DNA of 64,000 bases from Actinoplanes subtropicus (GCF_000721705.1 NZ_JOJL01000010.1:124001-188000), one strand, 5' to 3'; numbered from the stretch's first letter, positions 55,140 through 63,738 are shown. The notes: generated by a model from the sequence alone, not told the origin. A program made the numbers and translations.

Positions 55140-55761
55140 GTGCCTGTCGCCTTTGGATGTTGAGCTCGTCGACGTGCACCGGCGGCTCGCCGCGCTGCAG
55201 CGACGTCGCGGTCCGCCACAGGATGCGCAGGTCGAGCGCGGGCGACCAGTGGTCGACGTACCACCGGTCGAGCACGAACCGCTGGGCCCAGTCGATGTCC
55301 TCGCGGCCGTTCACCTGCGCCCAGCCGGTGATGCCCGGCCGCACCTCGAGCCGCCGCCGGTCCTCGGCGGTGTAGTTGGCCACCTGCGGCAGCACGTCCG
55401 GCCGGGGACCGACCAGGTTCATCTTCCCGGTCAGCACGTTCAGCAACTGCGGCAGCTCGTCGAGGCTGGTGCGGCGCAGGAACCGGCCGCAGCGGGTGAT
55501 CCGGGGATCGTTCTCGAGCAGTCCGAACGGGTCACCGAGCCCGATCTCCTCGGCCATCTTCACCGAGTCGTGCACCATCGACCGGAACTTGTACATCCGG
55601 AACGGGACACCGTCCCGGCCGGCCCGATCCTGAACGAACAGCACGCCCTTGCCGTCGGCGATCCGGATCCACGCGGCGATCACGAGGAACGCCGGCGACA
55701 GCAGGATCAGGGCGAGGGCGGCGACTACCCGGTTGGCAACGTCCCAAACTGTTCTGGTCAC
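55117..55761 (-). CDS. Undecaprenyl-phosphate sugar transferase, initiating enzyme
   Basis: 214 residues from a GTG at 55761 overlapping the dehydrogenase stop (GTGA). One hydrophobic N-terminal reentrant helix (VAALALILLSPAFLVIAAWI) and the catalytic core of the WcaJ/PglC type: FVQDRAGRDGVPFRMYKFRSM, RFLRRTSLDELPQLLNVLTGKMNLVGPRP and RPGITGWAQVNGR. These small enzymes attach the first sugar phosphate to the lipid carrier. Length equals the minimal PglC-like form. It starts assembly of the polymer built by the plus-strand operon. Confidence 0.93.
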   Translation of the reverse strand: MTRTVWDVANRVVAALALILLSPAFLVIAAWIRIADGKGVLFVQDRAGRDGVPFRMYKFRSMVHDSVKMAEEIGLGDPFGLLENDPRITRCGRFLRRTSLDELPQLLNVLTGKMNLVGPRPDVLPQVANYTAEDRRRLEVRPGITGWAQVNGREDIDWAQRFVLDRWYVDHWSPALDLRILWRTATSLQRGEPPVHVDELNIQRRQAHDVRPAA

Positions 55762-57014
55762 AGCGACTCCACGGTCGGTCCGGTCAGGCGGCGGCGGGTG
55801 TCCAGCACGTATCCGGCGTGCCGGGTCACCAGGTCGAGGTCGAAGGCGTCGTGGTCGGCGAGCAGCAGCACCGCGTCGGCGGCGGCCACCTGCTCGGCGT
55901 CCAGCGGCACCAGCGTCACCCGGGGGTCGACGTGCGCGTCCTCGACCACGTGCGGGTCGGCGGCGCGCACGTCGGCGCCCATCTCCAGCAGCAGTGCGGC
56001 GATCCGGCGGGCCGGCGACTCCCGGGCGTCGCCGGTGTTCCGCTTGTACGCGAGGCCGAGCAGCAGGACGGTCGAGCCGTTGACCGCCTTCCGCCGCCGG
56101 TTGAGGGCGGCGACCAGCCGGCGTACCACGTAATCGGGCATGTGGTTGTTGATGTCGTTGGCCAGCTCGACGAAGCGGAAGCTCTGGCCGAGCGCCCGCT
56201 GCACCCGCCAGGACAGGTAGGACGGGTCGATCGGCAGGCAGTGGCCGCCGACGCCCGGGCCGGGGACGAACTTGTGGTAGCCGAACGGTTTGCTGGCGGC
56301 GGCGTCGATCGCCTCCCAGACGTCGATGCCGAGGTCGTGCGCGTAGACGGCGAGCTCGTTGACCAGGGCGATGTTGACGTGCCGGAAGGTGTTCTCGAGC
56401 AGCTTCGCCAGCTCGGCCACCCGGGTGTCGCTCACCGGTACGGTCGCGTCCACGATCGATGCGTAGAATGCCCGAATTTTCTCCAACGAAGCGGGATTTA
56501 TACCGCTCACGACCTTGGGTGTGCTGACCAGTGTCCACTCCCGGTTCCCCGGGTCGATCCGCTCGGGGCTGTAGCCGAGGTGGAAATCCTCGCCGGCGAC
56601 CAGGCCCGAGCCCTCCTCGAGAATCGGGGCGACCAGGTCGACAGTGGTGCCGGGATAGGTGGTCGATTCCAGCGCCACGGTCGCGCCGGGCCGCAGATAG
56701 CGCGCCAGCGTGCGAGCCGCCTCGGAAATGTACGATAAATCGGGCATGCCCTCGCGGAGCGGCGTCGGCACCGAGATGACCGCCACGTCGAAGCCGGCAC
56801 AGGCACGCGGGTCGGACGCGGGGTGGAACGTTCCAGCATCCAGGATCTCCCGCACGGTTCCGGAGGCGACGTCGTCCACATAGGATTCGCCGCCGGCGAG
56901 CCGCTTGACCCGCTCCTCGTCGACGTCGAAACCGACCACGTCGTGTCCGACCTGGGCCGCCCGGACCGCGAGCGGCAGCCCCACGTACCCCTGCCCGACC
57001 ACCACGACTCGCAT
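55758..57014 (-). CDS. UDP-sugar 6-dehydrogenase, WbpA/WecC type
   Basis: 418 residues; begins 1 bp after the dehydratase stop. NAD motif VVVVGQGYVGLPLAVRAAQVGHDVVGFD, family stretch LESTTYPGTTVDLV, LAKLLENTFRHVNIALVNE, catalytic Cys259 in PGVGGHCLPIDP and GLAYKRNTGDARESPA. It oxidises a UDP-hexosamine (UDP-GlcNAc or UDP-ManNAc) to the uronic acid, more like WbpA/WecC than UDP-glucose dehydrogenase, hence an acidic sugar in the polymer is expected. Confidence 0.92.
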   Translation of the reverse strand: MRVVVVGQGYVGLPLAVRAAQVGHDVVGFDVDEERVKRLAGGESYVDDVASGTVREILDAGTFHPASDPRACAGFDVAVISVPTPLREGMPDLSYISEAARTLARYLRPGATVALESTTYPGTTVDLVAPILEEGSGLVAGEDFHLGYSPERIDPGNREWTLVSTPKVVSGINPASLEKIRAFYASIVDATVPVSDTRVAELAKLLENTFRHVNIALVNELAVYAHDLGIDVWEAIDAAASKPFGYHKFVPGPGVGGHCLPIDPSYLSWRVQRALGQSFRFVELANDINNHMPDYVVRRLVAALNRRRKAVNGSTVLLLGLAYKRNTGDARESPARRIAALLLEMGADVRAADPHVVEDAHVDPRVTLVPLDAEQVAAADAVLLLADHDAFDLDLVTRHAGYVLDTRRRLTGPTVESL

Positions 57015-58880
57015 TCAGTGCCTCCCGTTCCGATGGGCCACGGTCAGCGCCGGGCTCTCCGCCAGCCACCGCAGCACCGCGATCAGGTCCTTGCGCGCGG
57101 CGGTGGGATCGAGCAGCGATAGCACCGCGCCGTCCAGGGGTGGCACCGGCACCTGCGACAGCAGCGGGTGATGCGGCCGCCGGTCCTCCTCCCCCGGCCC
57201 GAGCAGCACCTCGCGCAGCTTCTCGCCGGGCCGCAGCCCGGTGTAGACGACCTGGATGTGCCGGTCGGCGGTCTCGGCCAGCCGCCGGGCCACGTCGGCG
57301 ATCCGCACCGGCTCGCCCATGTCCAGCACCAGCACCTCGCCCGCGCTGTCCAGCGCGCCGGCCTGCACGACCAGCCGGACCGCCTCCTGCACGGTCATGA
57401 AGTACCGGGACACCTCGGGGTCGGTCACCGTGATCGGCCCGCCGGAGGCCACCTGCGCCTCGAACGCGGTGAGCACCGACCCGCGGCTGCCCAGCACGTT
57501 GCCGAACCGCACGCTGCAGTAGGTGCCGGGCGACGCCTCGTCGGCGGCCGCGGTGAGCCGCTCGGTGATGCGCTTGGAGTAGCCGAGCACGCTGCACGGG
57601 TCGGCGGCCTTGTCGGTGGAGATGTTCACGAACCGCTCGACGCCGTGCCGGAGCGCGGTCTGCAACATCTGGTACGTGCCGAGGATGTTCGTCTTGAGCG
57701 CCTCGGACGGGTGCATCTCCAGCAGCGGCAGGTGCTTGAGCGCGGCCGCGTGGAACACCACCTGCGGCCGATGCTCGCGGAACACCTCGTCCAGGCGCTG
57801 CTGGTCGCGGATGTCGGCGACGACCAGGTTGCGGTCGTCGAGCAGGCCGCGCCCGTCCAGCGACAGCTGCACCGCGTGCAGGCCGGATTCGTCCCGGTCC
57901 AGCAGCACCAGCCGGGCCGGGCGGAACTGGTTGACCTGGCGGCACAGTTCCGAGCCGATCGACCCGCCGGCGCCGGTGACCAGCACCCGCTTGCCCGCCA
58001 GGTACCCGGCGATCGCCGCCAGGTCGATGCCGATCTCGCGGCGGCCGAGCAGGTCGGCGTGGCTGACCGGGCGGATATCCTCGATGCGCACGGTGCGGCC
58101 GAACAGCTCGACCACCGGGGGCACGACCTTGACGTCGACGTTCATCTCCCCGGCGAGGGTGCTCAGCTCGCGGACCAGCTCGGCGCTCGCGCTCGGGATC
58201 GCGATGAGCACGGCGTCGGCCCGGTACCGGCGGATCACCTCGGGCAGCGCCTTGCGGTCGCCGGTGACCGGCACGCCCATGATGCGCAGGCTGCGTTTCC
58301 GCGGGTCGTCGTCGAGCAGGGCGACCGGGACGTACGGGCTGGACGGCGTGCGCAGCATCGACCGGACGACCTGGGCCGCCCCCTCGCCCGCGCCCATCAC
58401 CACGACCCGGCTGCCCTGCTCCGGCGACGGGCGCAGGCGGGAATCCTGCAGCAGGCGCGCGGTGTAGCGCACTCCGGCCTGAAGCACCAATGCGATCAGG
58501 CCGGAGGCGATGATGGCCGAGCGCGGCACCAGCCGGCCCAGCAGCGTGTCGAGCAGGAACACCGCGGGCGTGGTGAGCGCGGCGGTCTTGGCGAGCGCCG
58601 CGATCTCCTCGAAGCAGCCGTACGACCACCGTCCGGTGTAGAGCCCGAACCGCATGCCGGCCAGGCTCTGCACGACGGCGGCGACCGCGGCCAGTTCCAT
58701 CAGCCCGCCGCAGTCGACGTACCCCACGTCGCCGTCGTGCCGCAGCAGCGTCGCGATGAGCATGGCGACCGCGAGGGCCAGCCCGTCGGCGCCGGCTCGC
58801 GCGGCCCGTCCGGGAAGGGCAGTCCGCCACAGCGAACTGCCCGGCCGCCATTCACCAGGCGCGGCCCTCCGTAACTCCAT
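57015..58880 (-). CDS. Membrane-bound NDP-sugar 4,6-dehydratase/epimerase, CapD/WbpM/PglF type
   Basis: 621 residues from the ATG at 58880 (AGGGGG upstream); an ATG at 58916 is a possible longer start. About four N-terminal helices (GLALAVAMLIATLL; AAVAAVVQSLAGM) are followed by a CoA-like Rossmann region (SRVVVMGAGEGAAQVVRSML) and the catalytic SDR part: VLVTGAGGSIGSELCRQ, NISTDKAADPCSVLGYSKRITE and RFGNVLGSRGSVLTAFEAQV. It should turn UDP-GlcNAc into a 4-keto-6-deoxy sugar for the DegT aminotransferases. A shared control element lies 76 bp upstream. Confidence 0.92.
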   Translation of the reverse strand: MELRRAAPGEWRPGSSLWRTALPGRAARAGADGLALAVAMLIATLLRHDGDVGYVDCGGLMELAAVAAVVQSLAGMRFGLYTGRWSYGCFEEIAALAKTAALTTPAVFLLDTLLGRLVPRSAIIASGLIALVLQAGVRYTARLLQDSRLRPSPEQGSRVVVMGAGEGAAQVVRSMLRTPSSPYVPVALLDDDPRKRSLRIMGVPVTGDRKALPEVIRRYRADAVLIAIPSASAELVRELSTLAGEMNVDVKVVPPVVELFGRTVRIEDIRPVSHADLLGRREIGIDLAAIAGYLAGKRVLVTGAGGSIGSELCRQVNQFRPARLVLLDRDESGLHAVQLSLDGRGLLDDRNLVVADIRDQQRLDEVFREHRPQVVFHAAALKHLPLLEMHPSEALKTNILGTYQMLQTALRHGVERFVNISTDKAADPCSVLGYSKRITERLTAAADEASPGTYCSVRFGNVLGSRGSVLTAFEAQVASGGPITVTDPEVSRYFMTVQEAVRLVVQAGALDSAGEVLVLDMGEPVRIADVARRLAETADRHIQVVYTGLRPGEKLREVLLGPGEEDRRPHHPLLSQVPVPPLDGAVLSLLDPTAARKDLIAVLRWLAESPALTVAHRNGRH

Positions 58881-58955
58881 CGGGTGCCCCCTGCCCGCCG
58901 TAAAATGCTTCTCCATTCCCTTTTCGGAGAGTGCCAGCAGGGCACGGGACAGCCA

Positions 58956-58997
58956 CAGTAGCAATTGTCACGACCAATGTGAGGATCATTCATGTTC
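58956..58997 (-). promoter_or_regulatory. Shared exopolysaccharide control element, copy 2
   Basis: Read on the minus strand: ATGAA, 5 bases, CTCACATT, 5 bases, TGACAATTGCTACTG. It agrees with copy 1 (43423-43472) in the whole CTCACATT-N5-TGACAATTGCTACTG core, and faces the dehydratase/epimerase gene. Confidence 0.7.
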
Positions 58998-59054
58998 GCC
59001 GCGGACGTGCTGCTACCAGGACTTTTAGGCGCTCCAAGGTGGCCGTTTGGCCGA

Positions 59055-59102
59055 ATAAGGAACGTGAAGGTTCTTTCATGTTACTTATGACATTTGCATC
59101 TA
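59055..59102 (+). promoter_or_regulatory. Shared exopolysaccharide control element, copy 3, with 14-bp dyad
   Basis: ATAAGGAACGTGAA (59055-59068) and TTCATGTTACTTAT (59075-59088) form an inverted repeat with 12 of 14 pairs and a 6-base spacer. TGACATTTGC (59088-59097) follows. This is a weaker relative of copies 1 and 2 and faces the glycosyltransferase gene at 59161. Confidence 0.6.
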
Positions 59103-59160
59103 CCATTGCGCGCCGCCGCTTGACAGCGTCGATTCCGGGGTGTCGGAAAATGGAGTCGGC

Positions 59161-60222
59161 ATGAGAGTGCTGCATGTCATCAGCGCGCTGGCCGAGGGCG
59201 GACCCGAGCATCAGCTCCGCCTGCTGGTGCGCCGCCTGCCGCACGAGAGCGAGGTGGTCACGCTCTCCCGCCCGGGCGCGGTCGGGGACGCGCTGCGGGC
59301 CGGCGGCACCACCGTGCACGAGCTCGGCGACGTGCGGGACTTCGCCACGGTCGTACGCCTGCGCCGGCTGATCCGCCGCGGCCACTTCGACCTCGTGCAC
59401 ACCCACGTCCACCGGGCGTGCGTGCCCGGCCGGTTCGCCGCCCGGCTGGCCGGCGTGCCCCGGGTGGTCGCCACCGAGCACGACCCGACCGGCGAGGCGG
59501 GCCGCTTCTACCGGGCCGGCGAGCGGCTCGCCCGGGTCACCATCGCGGCCACCGCGTCGGTCGCCGACCGGCTGCGCGGCTGGGGCGTGCCGGACAACCG
59601 GATCGCGGTGATCCCCAAGGCGGTCGCCGCCGACGAGTTCACCTTCGACCCCGCCATCCGCGCCGCGGTCCGCGCCCGGCTCGGCATCCCGCCCGGCGCC
59701 GCGGTGGTCGGCGGCGTCGGGCGACTCGAACCCGGCGAACGCTTCGACCGGCTGATCCGTGCCGTCGGCGAGGTGCCCGGGGCGACGCTGCTGCTGGTCG
59801 GCGACGGGCCGGCCCGGGACGCGCTGGAGCGGCTGGCCGACATCGAGGGCATCGCCGACCGGGTGGTGTTCGCGGGGGCGGTGGCGCACGCCCGGGAGAT
59901 GCTCTGCGCGATGGACGTCTTCGCGTCACCGAGCGAGCGCACGTACGGGCTGGTCGTGCTGGAGGCGCTGGCGGCCGGGCTGCCCGCGCTCTACGCCCGG
60001 TGCGAGCCGCTCGACGCCCCGGCCGCCCGGGTCGAGGGGGTCAAGCGGCTCACCCCGCACGACCGCGAGTCTCTGCCTCGGGCCCTGCGCGTCGAGTTGC
60101 TCTGCTGCGCGGAACGCGGCTTTCGCCGGTTGCCGCCTCGTACGGCCGGCACCCGCTACGATGCCGATCATCTGGCCGACGAGGTCGACCGCGTCTACGA
60201 ACAGGCCGGCCGCCGTCTCTGA
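59161..60222 (+). CDS. GT4 glycosyltransferase
   Basis: 353 residues from the ATG at 59161; an in-frame start at 59140 is less likely. N-terminal lobe: MRVLHVISALAEGGPEHQLRLLVRRL and LVHTHVHRACVPGRFAARLAG, then VVATEHDP. Donor lobe: GGVGRLEPGERFDRLIRAV, LLLVGDGPARDALERLA, FASPSERTYGLVVLEALAAGLP with the E-x7-E motif shifted (Glu of VLEALAAG). It is divergent from the dehydratase operon. Role: addition of a sugar to the repeat unit or a branch. Confidence 0.88.
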   Translation: MRVLHVISALAEGGPEHQLRLLVRRLPHESEVVTLSRPGAVGDALRAGGTTVHELGDVRDFATVVRLRRLIRRGHFDLVHTHVHRACVPGRFAARLAGVPRVVATEHDPTGEAGRFYRAGERLARVTIAATASVADRLRGWGVPDNRIAVIPKAVAADEFTFDPAIRAAVRARLGIPPGAAVVGGVGRLEPGERFDRLIRAVGEVPGATLLLVGDGPARDALERLADIEGIADRVVFAGAVAHAREMLCAMDVFASPSERTYGLVVLEALAAGLPALYARCEPLDAPAARVEGVKRLTPHDRESLPRALRVELLCCAERGFRRLPPRTAGTRYDADHLADEVDRVYEQAGRRL

Positions 60223-60440
60223 CCCGGTCGATCCCGTCTACTGGCCGGCTACGGCTGTGACTTCAAGGGAGATACGGCCCTGCCCGCGGCATGCCGACGG
60301 CATGGGTGGGAGCCGAGCCGGAATCGATCGCCATAACGGTGATACCGCGTCGGGCGAACAGCCCAAGGGAGCGCTCGTCCGTTCCGGCACGCGACGGTGA
60401 CCTCCTTGCCACCCTGTGAGTGGTACGGCACGATGACCGC
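60223..60440. other. Intergenic region before the caspase system
   Basis: 218 bp between the glycosyltransferase gene and the EACC1-like gene. No gene is supported. It contains a promoter candidate at its end (60406-60434) and, at 60367-60376, the sequence GGGAGCGCTC, which matches only the core of a CelR box and is not called as one. Confidence 0.6.
60406..60434 (+). promoter_or_regulatory. Promoter candidate for the EACC1-caspase pair
   Basis: TTGCCA (60406-60411), 17 bp, CACGAT (60429-60434). Transcription would begin about 60441, exactly at a GTG codon, giving a leaderless mRNA. This would explain the absence of a ribosome site before the small gene. Supported only by eye. Confidence 0.4.
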
Positions 60441-60872
60441 GTGGACGGTGATTTCCTGGTGAATGTCGTTTCGGATTCTCCGGTGTCCGATGAGGAACTG
60501 GCCGAAGCGACGCGAGATCTGCGCGACGACCTCAATGACCTGCGCGGCGTCGAGGCCGGCGAGGTGGCCGGCCCGCCCGCCGAGGGCACCCGCGATCCCG
60601 GCACCATCCTGCTCGGCGTCCTCGGCGTGAGCCTGTTCGGCGTCCCGACCGCGTTGCGCGCCAAGGCCGACTTCGATCGCCTGGCCAAGCGCCTCGACGA
60701 GGTCCTCCGGCGCTACCAGGAGCGGCACAAGGGCAAGAAGATCACCATCGACCTGCCGGACGGCACCAAGCTCGACTCGGAGAACCTGTCCGAGGAGGGC
60801 CTGGCCAAGGTGCTGCGCAATCTTCCGCAACGGTCCGGCGCCGCGGTGCAGGAGCGGAAGAGCGGCAATTGA
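60441..60872 (+). CDS. EACC1-like small protein (effector-associated constant component)
   Basis: 143 residues if translated from the GTG at 60441; GTGs at 60420 and 60459 are alternatives and none has a ribosome site. Order of parts: a beta strand (FLVNVVSD), a charged helix (EELAEATRDLRDDLNDLRG), the GPPAEGTRDPG turn, a hydrophobic helix (TILLGVLGVSLFGVPTAL, about 53-70), a second charged helix (FDRLAKRLDEVLRRYQ) and a C-terminal KKITIDLPDGTKLDSENLSEEGLAKVL hairpin-helix. This layout matches the EACC1 family, a constant partner of effectors such as caspases in actinobacterial conflict systems. It overlaps the caspase gene by 4 bp. Confidence 0.7.
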   Translation: MDGDFLVNVVSDSPVSDEELAEATRDLRDDLNDLRGVEAGEVAGPPAEGTRDPGTILLGVLGVSLFGVPTALRAKADFDRLAKRLDEVLRRYQERHKGKKITIDLPDGTKLDSENLSEEGLAKVLRNLPQRSGAAVQERKSGN

Positions 60873-63475
60873 AACTCGCGCTGCTGATCGGCGTCGGCGC
60901 GTACCAGAATGATCGATTGCCGAACCTGGACTCACCCACCAGTGACGTCAAGGAATGGGCGAAGATTCTGGCGAGTCCGGAACTCGGCGCGTTCGATCGG
61001 GTCCTGCTCTCGCAGGACGACGATTCGCAAACCCTGCAGGACAAGATCTACGACTTCCTGACCGCGGCGAAGCCCGACGATTTCCTGCTGCTCTACTATT
61101 CCGGCCACGGCCGGCTGCACGAGGGCCGCCGCCTCTATCTCACCGCGACCTCGACCGATCCCGATCGCCTGCCGCCCACCTCGGTGCCGAGCGACGAGCT
61201 GCGACACTGGATCGACGAGTGCCGGGCCGGCGAGCTGGTGCTGATCCTCGACTGCTGCCACGCCGGCGCGTTCGCCGACCTCAAGCAGCGCGGTGACCGC
61301 AGCCGGATCGTGCTGGTCTCGGCCGGCGCGACCGAGCTGGCCCACGAGGGCGACGGCTACAAGCAGCACGCGCTGCCGTCCGCGTTCAGCGGCCCGTTCC
61401 TGGAGGGGCTGCGCACCGGCGCGGCCGACAGCGACAACAACGGCATCATCAGCGTCCGCGAGGCCTTCGAATACGCGGCCGTCCGGATGGTCGACCGGGA
61501 ACGCCCGCAGACCCCGCAGATGCGCGCCGCCGGGGTGGGTGACCTCATCATGAGCAACGCGCCGCGGCGGCCCGAGATGATCCCGCGCGACGTCATGCTG
61601 CTGACCCGCAGCGCGCTGGCCTCGGCCCGGGCCCTCGCGGTGGACGAACTGGGCGCCTGGCTGCAGCGCGAGCAGCGCACCCGGGCTCAGCTGGCCGCGG
61701 TGATCGAGACGCTCGAGGACCTCGGCCGCGACGAGGACGAACGGGTCTCCGCCCAGGCCCGAGCGGTGCTCAGCGGCCGGGTGCGGGCGGCCCGCGAGCA
61801 GCTCGCCGTCGACGCACCGGTGGAGGCGCCGGCCGATCGGGGCGCGCTCGACTGGCTGGCCGGCAGCACGTTCTACGAGCTCGAGGTGCGCTCGTTCGTC
61901 GACTCCGACGGCGACGGCCACGGCGATCTGCAGGGCGTCACCGAGAAGCTCGACTACTTGCAGCGGCTCGGCGTGGACTGCCTGCTGCTCACCCCGATCA
62001 TGTCGTCGCCCTCGGTCAGCGGCGGGCGGGACATCGCCAACTTCACCAGCATCGACACCGGGCTCGGGCAGCCGTCGCAGCTGCTCCAGCTGATCGGCCT
62101 GGCCCACCGCCGCGGGATGCGCATCATCCTCGATCTGGTGCTCAACCACACCAGCGACCAGCACGACTGGTTCCAGCGGTCGCGGCGGGAGCCGGACGGC
62201 CCGTACGGCAATTTCTATGTCTGGAGTGCCTCCGGCGAGGGCTTCGCCGAGGCGGCGCAACCGCTGGGCAGCAACGAGGGCGGCTGGACCCACGATCCCG
62301 TACGCGGGCAGTATTTCTGGCACCGCTACAGCCCGCACGAGCCCGACCTCAACTACGACGTGCCCGAGGTGGGCGCCGCGATGCGCGAGGTCATGGAGTT
62401 CTGGCTGGAGCAGGGGGTCGACGGCCTGCGGCTGCTCACGGTGCCCTATCTGTTCGAGCGCACCGGCACCGAGAGCAAGGGCCTGTCCGAGACCCACACG
62501 TACCTGTCCGGCCTCCGGGAGTGGATGGACACCCGCTATCCCGGCCGGGTGCTGATCGCGTGGAGCGACGCGTGGCCGGAGGACGCCGACTCCTACTTCG
62601 GCACCGACGACGCGCCCGAATGCCACCTGGTCATGTACGCGTCGCTGATGCCGAGCCTGCTGCTGGCGATGCGGCGGCAGGCCCACCGGCCGGTGTCCGG
62701 CGTGCTCTCCCGGATGCGCGCGGTCAGCGGCGGCCGGCACTGGGCGGTCTTCCTGCGCAACGGCGACGAGATGCCGCTAGGGCTGCTGCCGCCGGCCGAA
62801 CGGGAGGAGCTGCTGCGCGAGCACGCGCCGCTGGCCCGGATGCGGACCGAGGCGGGCATCCGGCGACGGATGGCGACCCTGCTCGACAACGATCGCGGCG
62901 AGCTGGAGCTGGCGTACGCGCTGCTGATGTCGATGCCCGGCGTGCCGATCCTCTACTACGGCGACGAGATCGGCATGGGGGAGAACCTGTCGCTGCCGGG
63001 CAACCTGGCGGTCAAGACGCCGATGCAGTGGGCGCCCGACCGCAACGGCGGCTTCTCGATGGCCCAGCCGGAAAACCTGCCGGCCCCGCTGATCCACGAG
63101 TCGGCGTTCGGCTACATGGCGGTCAACGTGGAAAATCAGCTGCGCGCGCGGTCGTCGCTGCTGCACGCGGTCACCCGGCTGCTCGACGCGCGGCGCGGCT
63201 TCGCGGCCTTCGCCAGCCCCGAGTTCCGCATCGTCCGCTCGACCAACCCGGCGGTGCTGGCGTTCCTCCGCGGCGAGGGCGGCGAGCAGGCGCTGTGCCT
63301 GTTCAACTTCGCCGCGACCACCCAGACCACCACGCTGTCCCTGCCGAGCTTCGGCGGTACGATCCCCCGCGAACTGACCGGCGGCGCCGAGTTCCCGCGC
63401 ATCGCCGACTCGGGCGACTACGACGTCGGCCTGGTCGGCCACGGCTTCTTCTGGTTCGCCGTCTCGACACCCTGA
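60869..63475 (+). CDS. Caspase-like protease fused to a catalytically dead trehalose-synthase-like GH13 domain
   Basis: 868 residues from a TTG at 60869 overlapping the previous stop (TTGA). Residues 1-235 are a peptidase C14 (caspase) domain: LALLIGVGAY, His80 in LLYYSGHGRL, Cys130 in LILDCCHAGAF, so the dyad is intact. Residues 236-325 are a helical linker. From Trp329 on, the protein follows trehalose synthase/amylase GH13 enzymes closely (FYELEVRSFVDSDGDGHGDLQG, DLVLNHTSDQHDWF, PHEPDLNYDVPEV). The catalytic sites are altered: nucleophile Asp is Leu523 (GLRLLTVPYLFER), acid/base Glu is Trp565 (LIAWSDAWPED), region IV His is Gly632 (RNGDE), and the YDV tyrosine is Arg387. It is probably a protease whose GH13 part senses a glucan or disaccharide. 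Confidence 0.9.
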   Translation: MKLALLIGVGAYQNDRLPNLDSPTSDVKEWAKILASPELGAFDRVLLSQDDDSQTLQDKIYDFLTAAKPDDFLLLYYSGHGRLHEGRRLYLTATSTDPDRLPPTSVPSDELRHWIDECRAGELVLILDCCHAGAFADLKQRGDRSRIVLVSAGATELAHEGDGYKQHALPSAFSGPFLEGLRTGAADSDNNGIISVREAFEYAAVRMVDRERPQTPQMRAAGVGDLIMSNAPRRPEMIPRDVMLLTRSALASARALAVDELGAWLQREQRTRAQLAAVIETLEDLGRDEDERVSAQARAVLSGRVRAAREQLAVDAPVEAPADRGALDWLAGSTFYELEVRSFVDSDGDGHGDLQGVTEKLDYLQRLGVDCLLLTPIMSSPSVSGGRDIANFTSIDTGLGQPSQLLQLIGLAHRRGMRIILDLVLNHTSDQHDWFQRSRREPDGPYGNFYVWSASGEGFAEAAQPLGSNEGGWTHDPVRGQYFWHRYSPHEPDLNYDVPEVGAAMREVMEFWLEQGVDGLRLLTVPYLFERTGTESKGLSETHTYLSGLREWMDTRYPGRVLIAWSDAWPEDADSYFGTDDAPECHLVMYASLMPSLLLAMRRQAHRPVSGVLSRMRAVSGGRHWAVFLRNGDEMPLGLLPPAEREELLREHAPLARMRTEAGIRRRMATLLDNDRGELELAYALLMSMPGVPILYYGDEIGMGENLSLPGNLAVKTPMQWAPDRNGGFSMAQPENLPAPLIHESAFGYMAVNVENQLRARSSLLHAVTRLLDARRGFAAFASPEFRIVRSTNPAVLAFLRGEGGEQALCLFNFAATTQTTTLSLPSFGGTIPRELTGGAEFPRIADSGDYDVGLVGHGFFWFAVSTP

Positions 63476-63738
63476 CCCGGGCGTCCGGGATCATGCCTGA
63501 TCGAGCCGCCGCAGGACGGCCATCGGCGACCCGATCTTCCGTCGATGTGCTCACCCGCCGAACCCGAGGTCCCTTGGTTGACACCGGGTGGATCAGCTCG
63601 TCTTGGGCCGGGCCCGCCCGGCGGCCGGGGTCGGAGCCGGTGTTGCAGCCCGCGGCCCTGGCACACCGGGGACTTGGCTGACTCGTACGGTCAAAGGCGC
63701 GGAACGGAAACGCTCAGAGCTTGGACCGCCTACCCCGC
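63476..63738. other. Intergenic region, no gene seen
   Basis: 263 bp between the ends of the convergent caspase-fusion gene and the MetE-like gene. Short open frames here have no recognisable product. No strong hairpin was found. Confidence 0.5.

Noticed and set aside
59120..59125. TTGACA upstream of the glycosyltransferase gene at 59161
   Set aside because: The spacing to the nearest A/T-rich hexamer gives tcggaa, which does not resemble a -10 box.
60367..60376. GGGAGCGCTC, similar to a CelR box
   Set aside because: Only 10 of 14 positions match, the right arm is broken (gtcc instead of ccca), and no cellulase gene follows.
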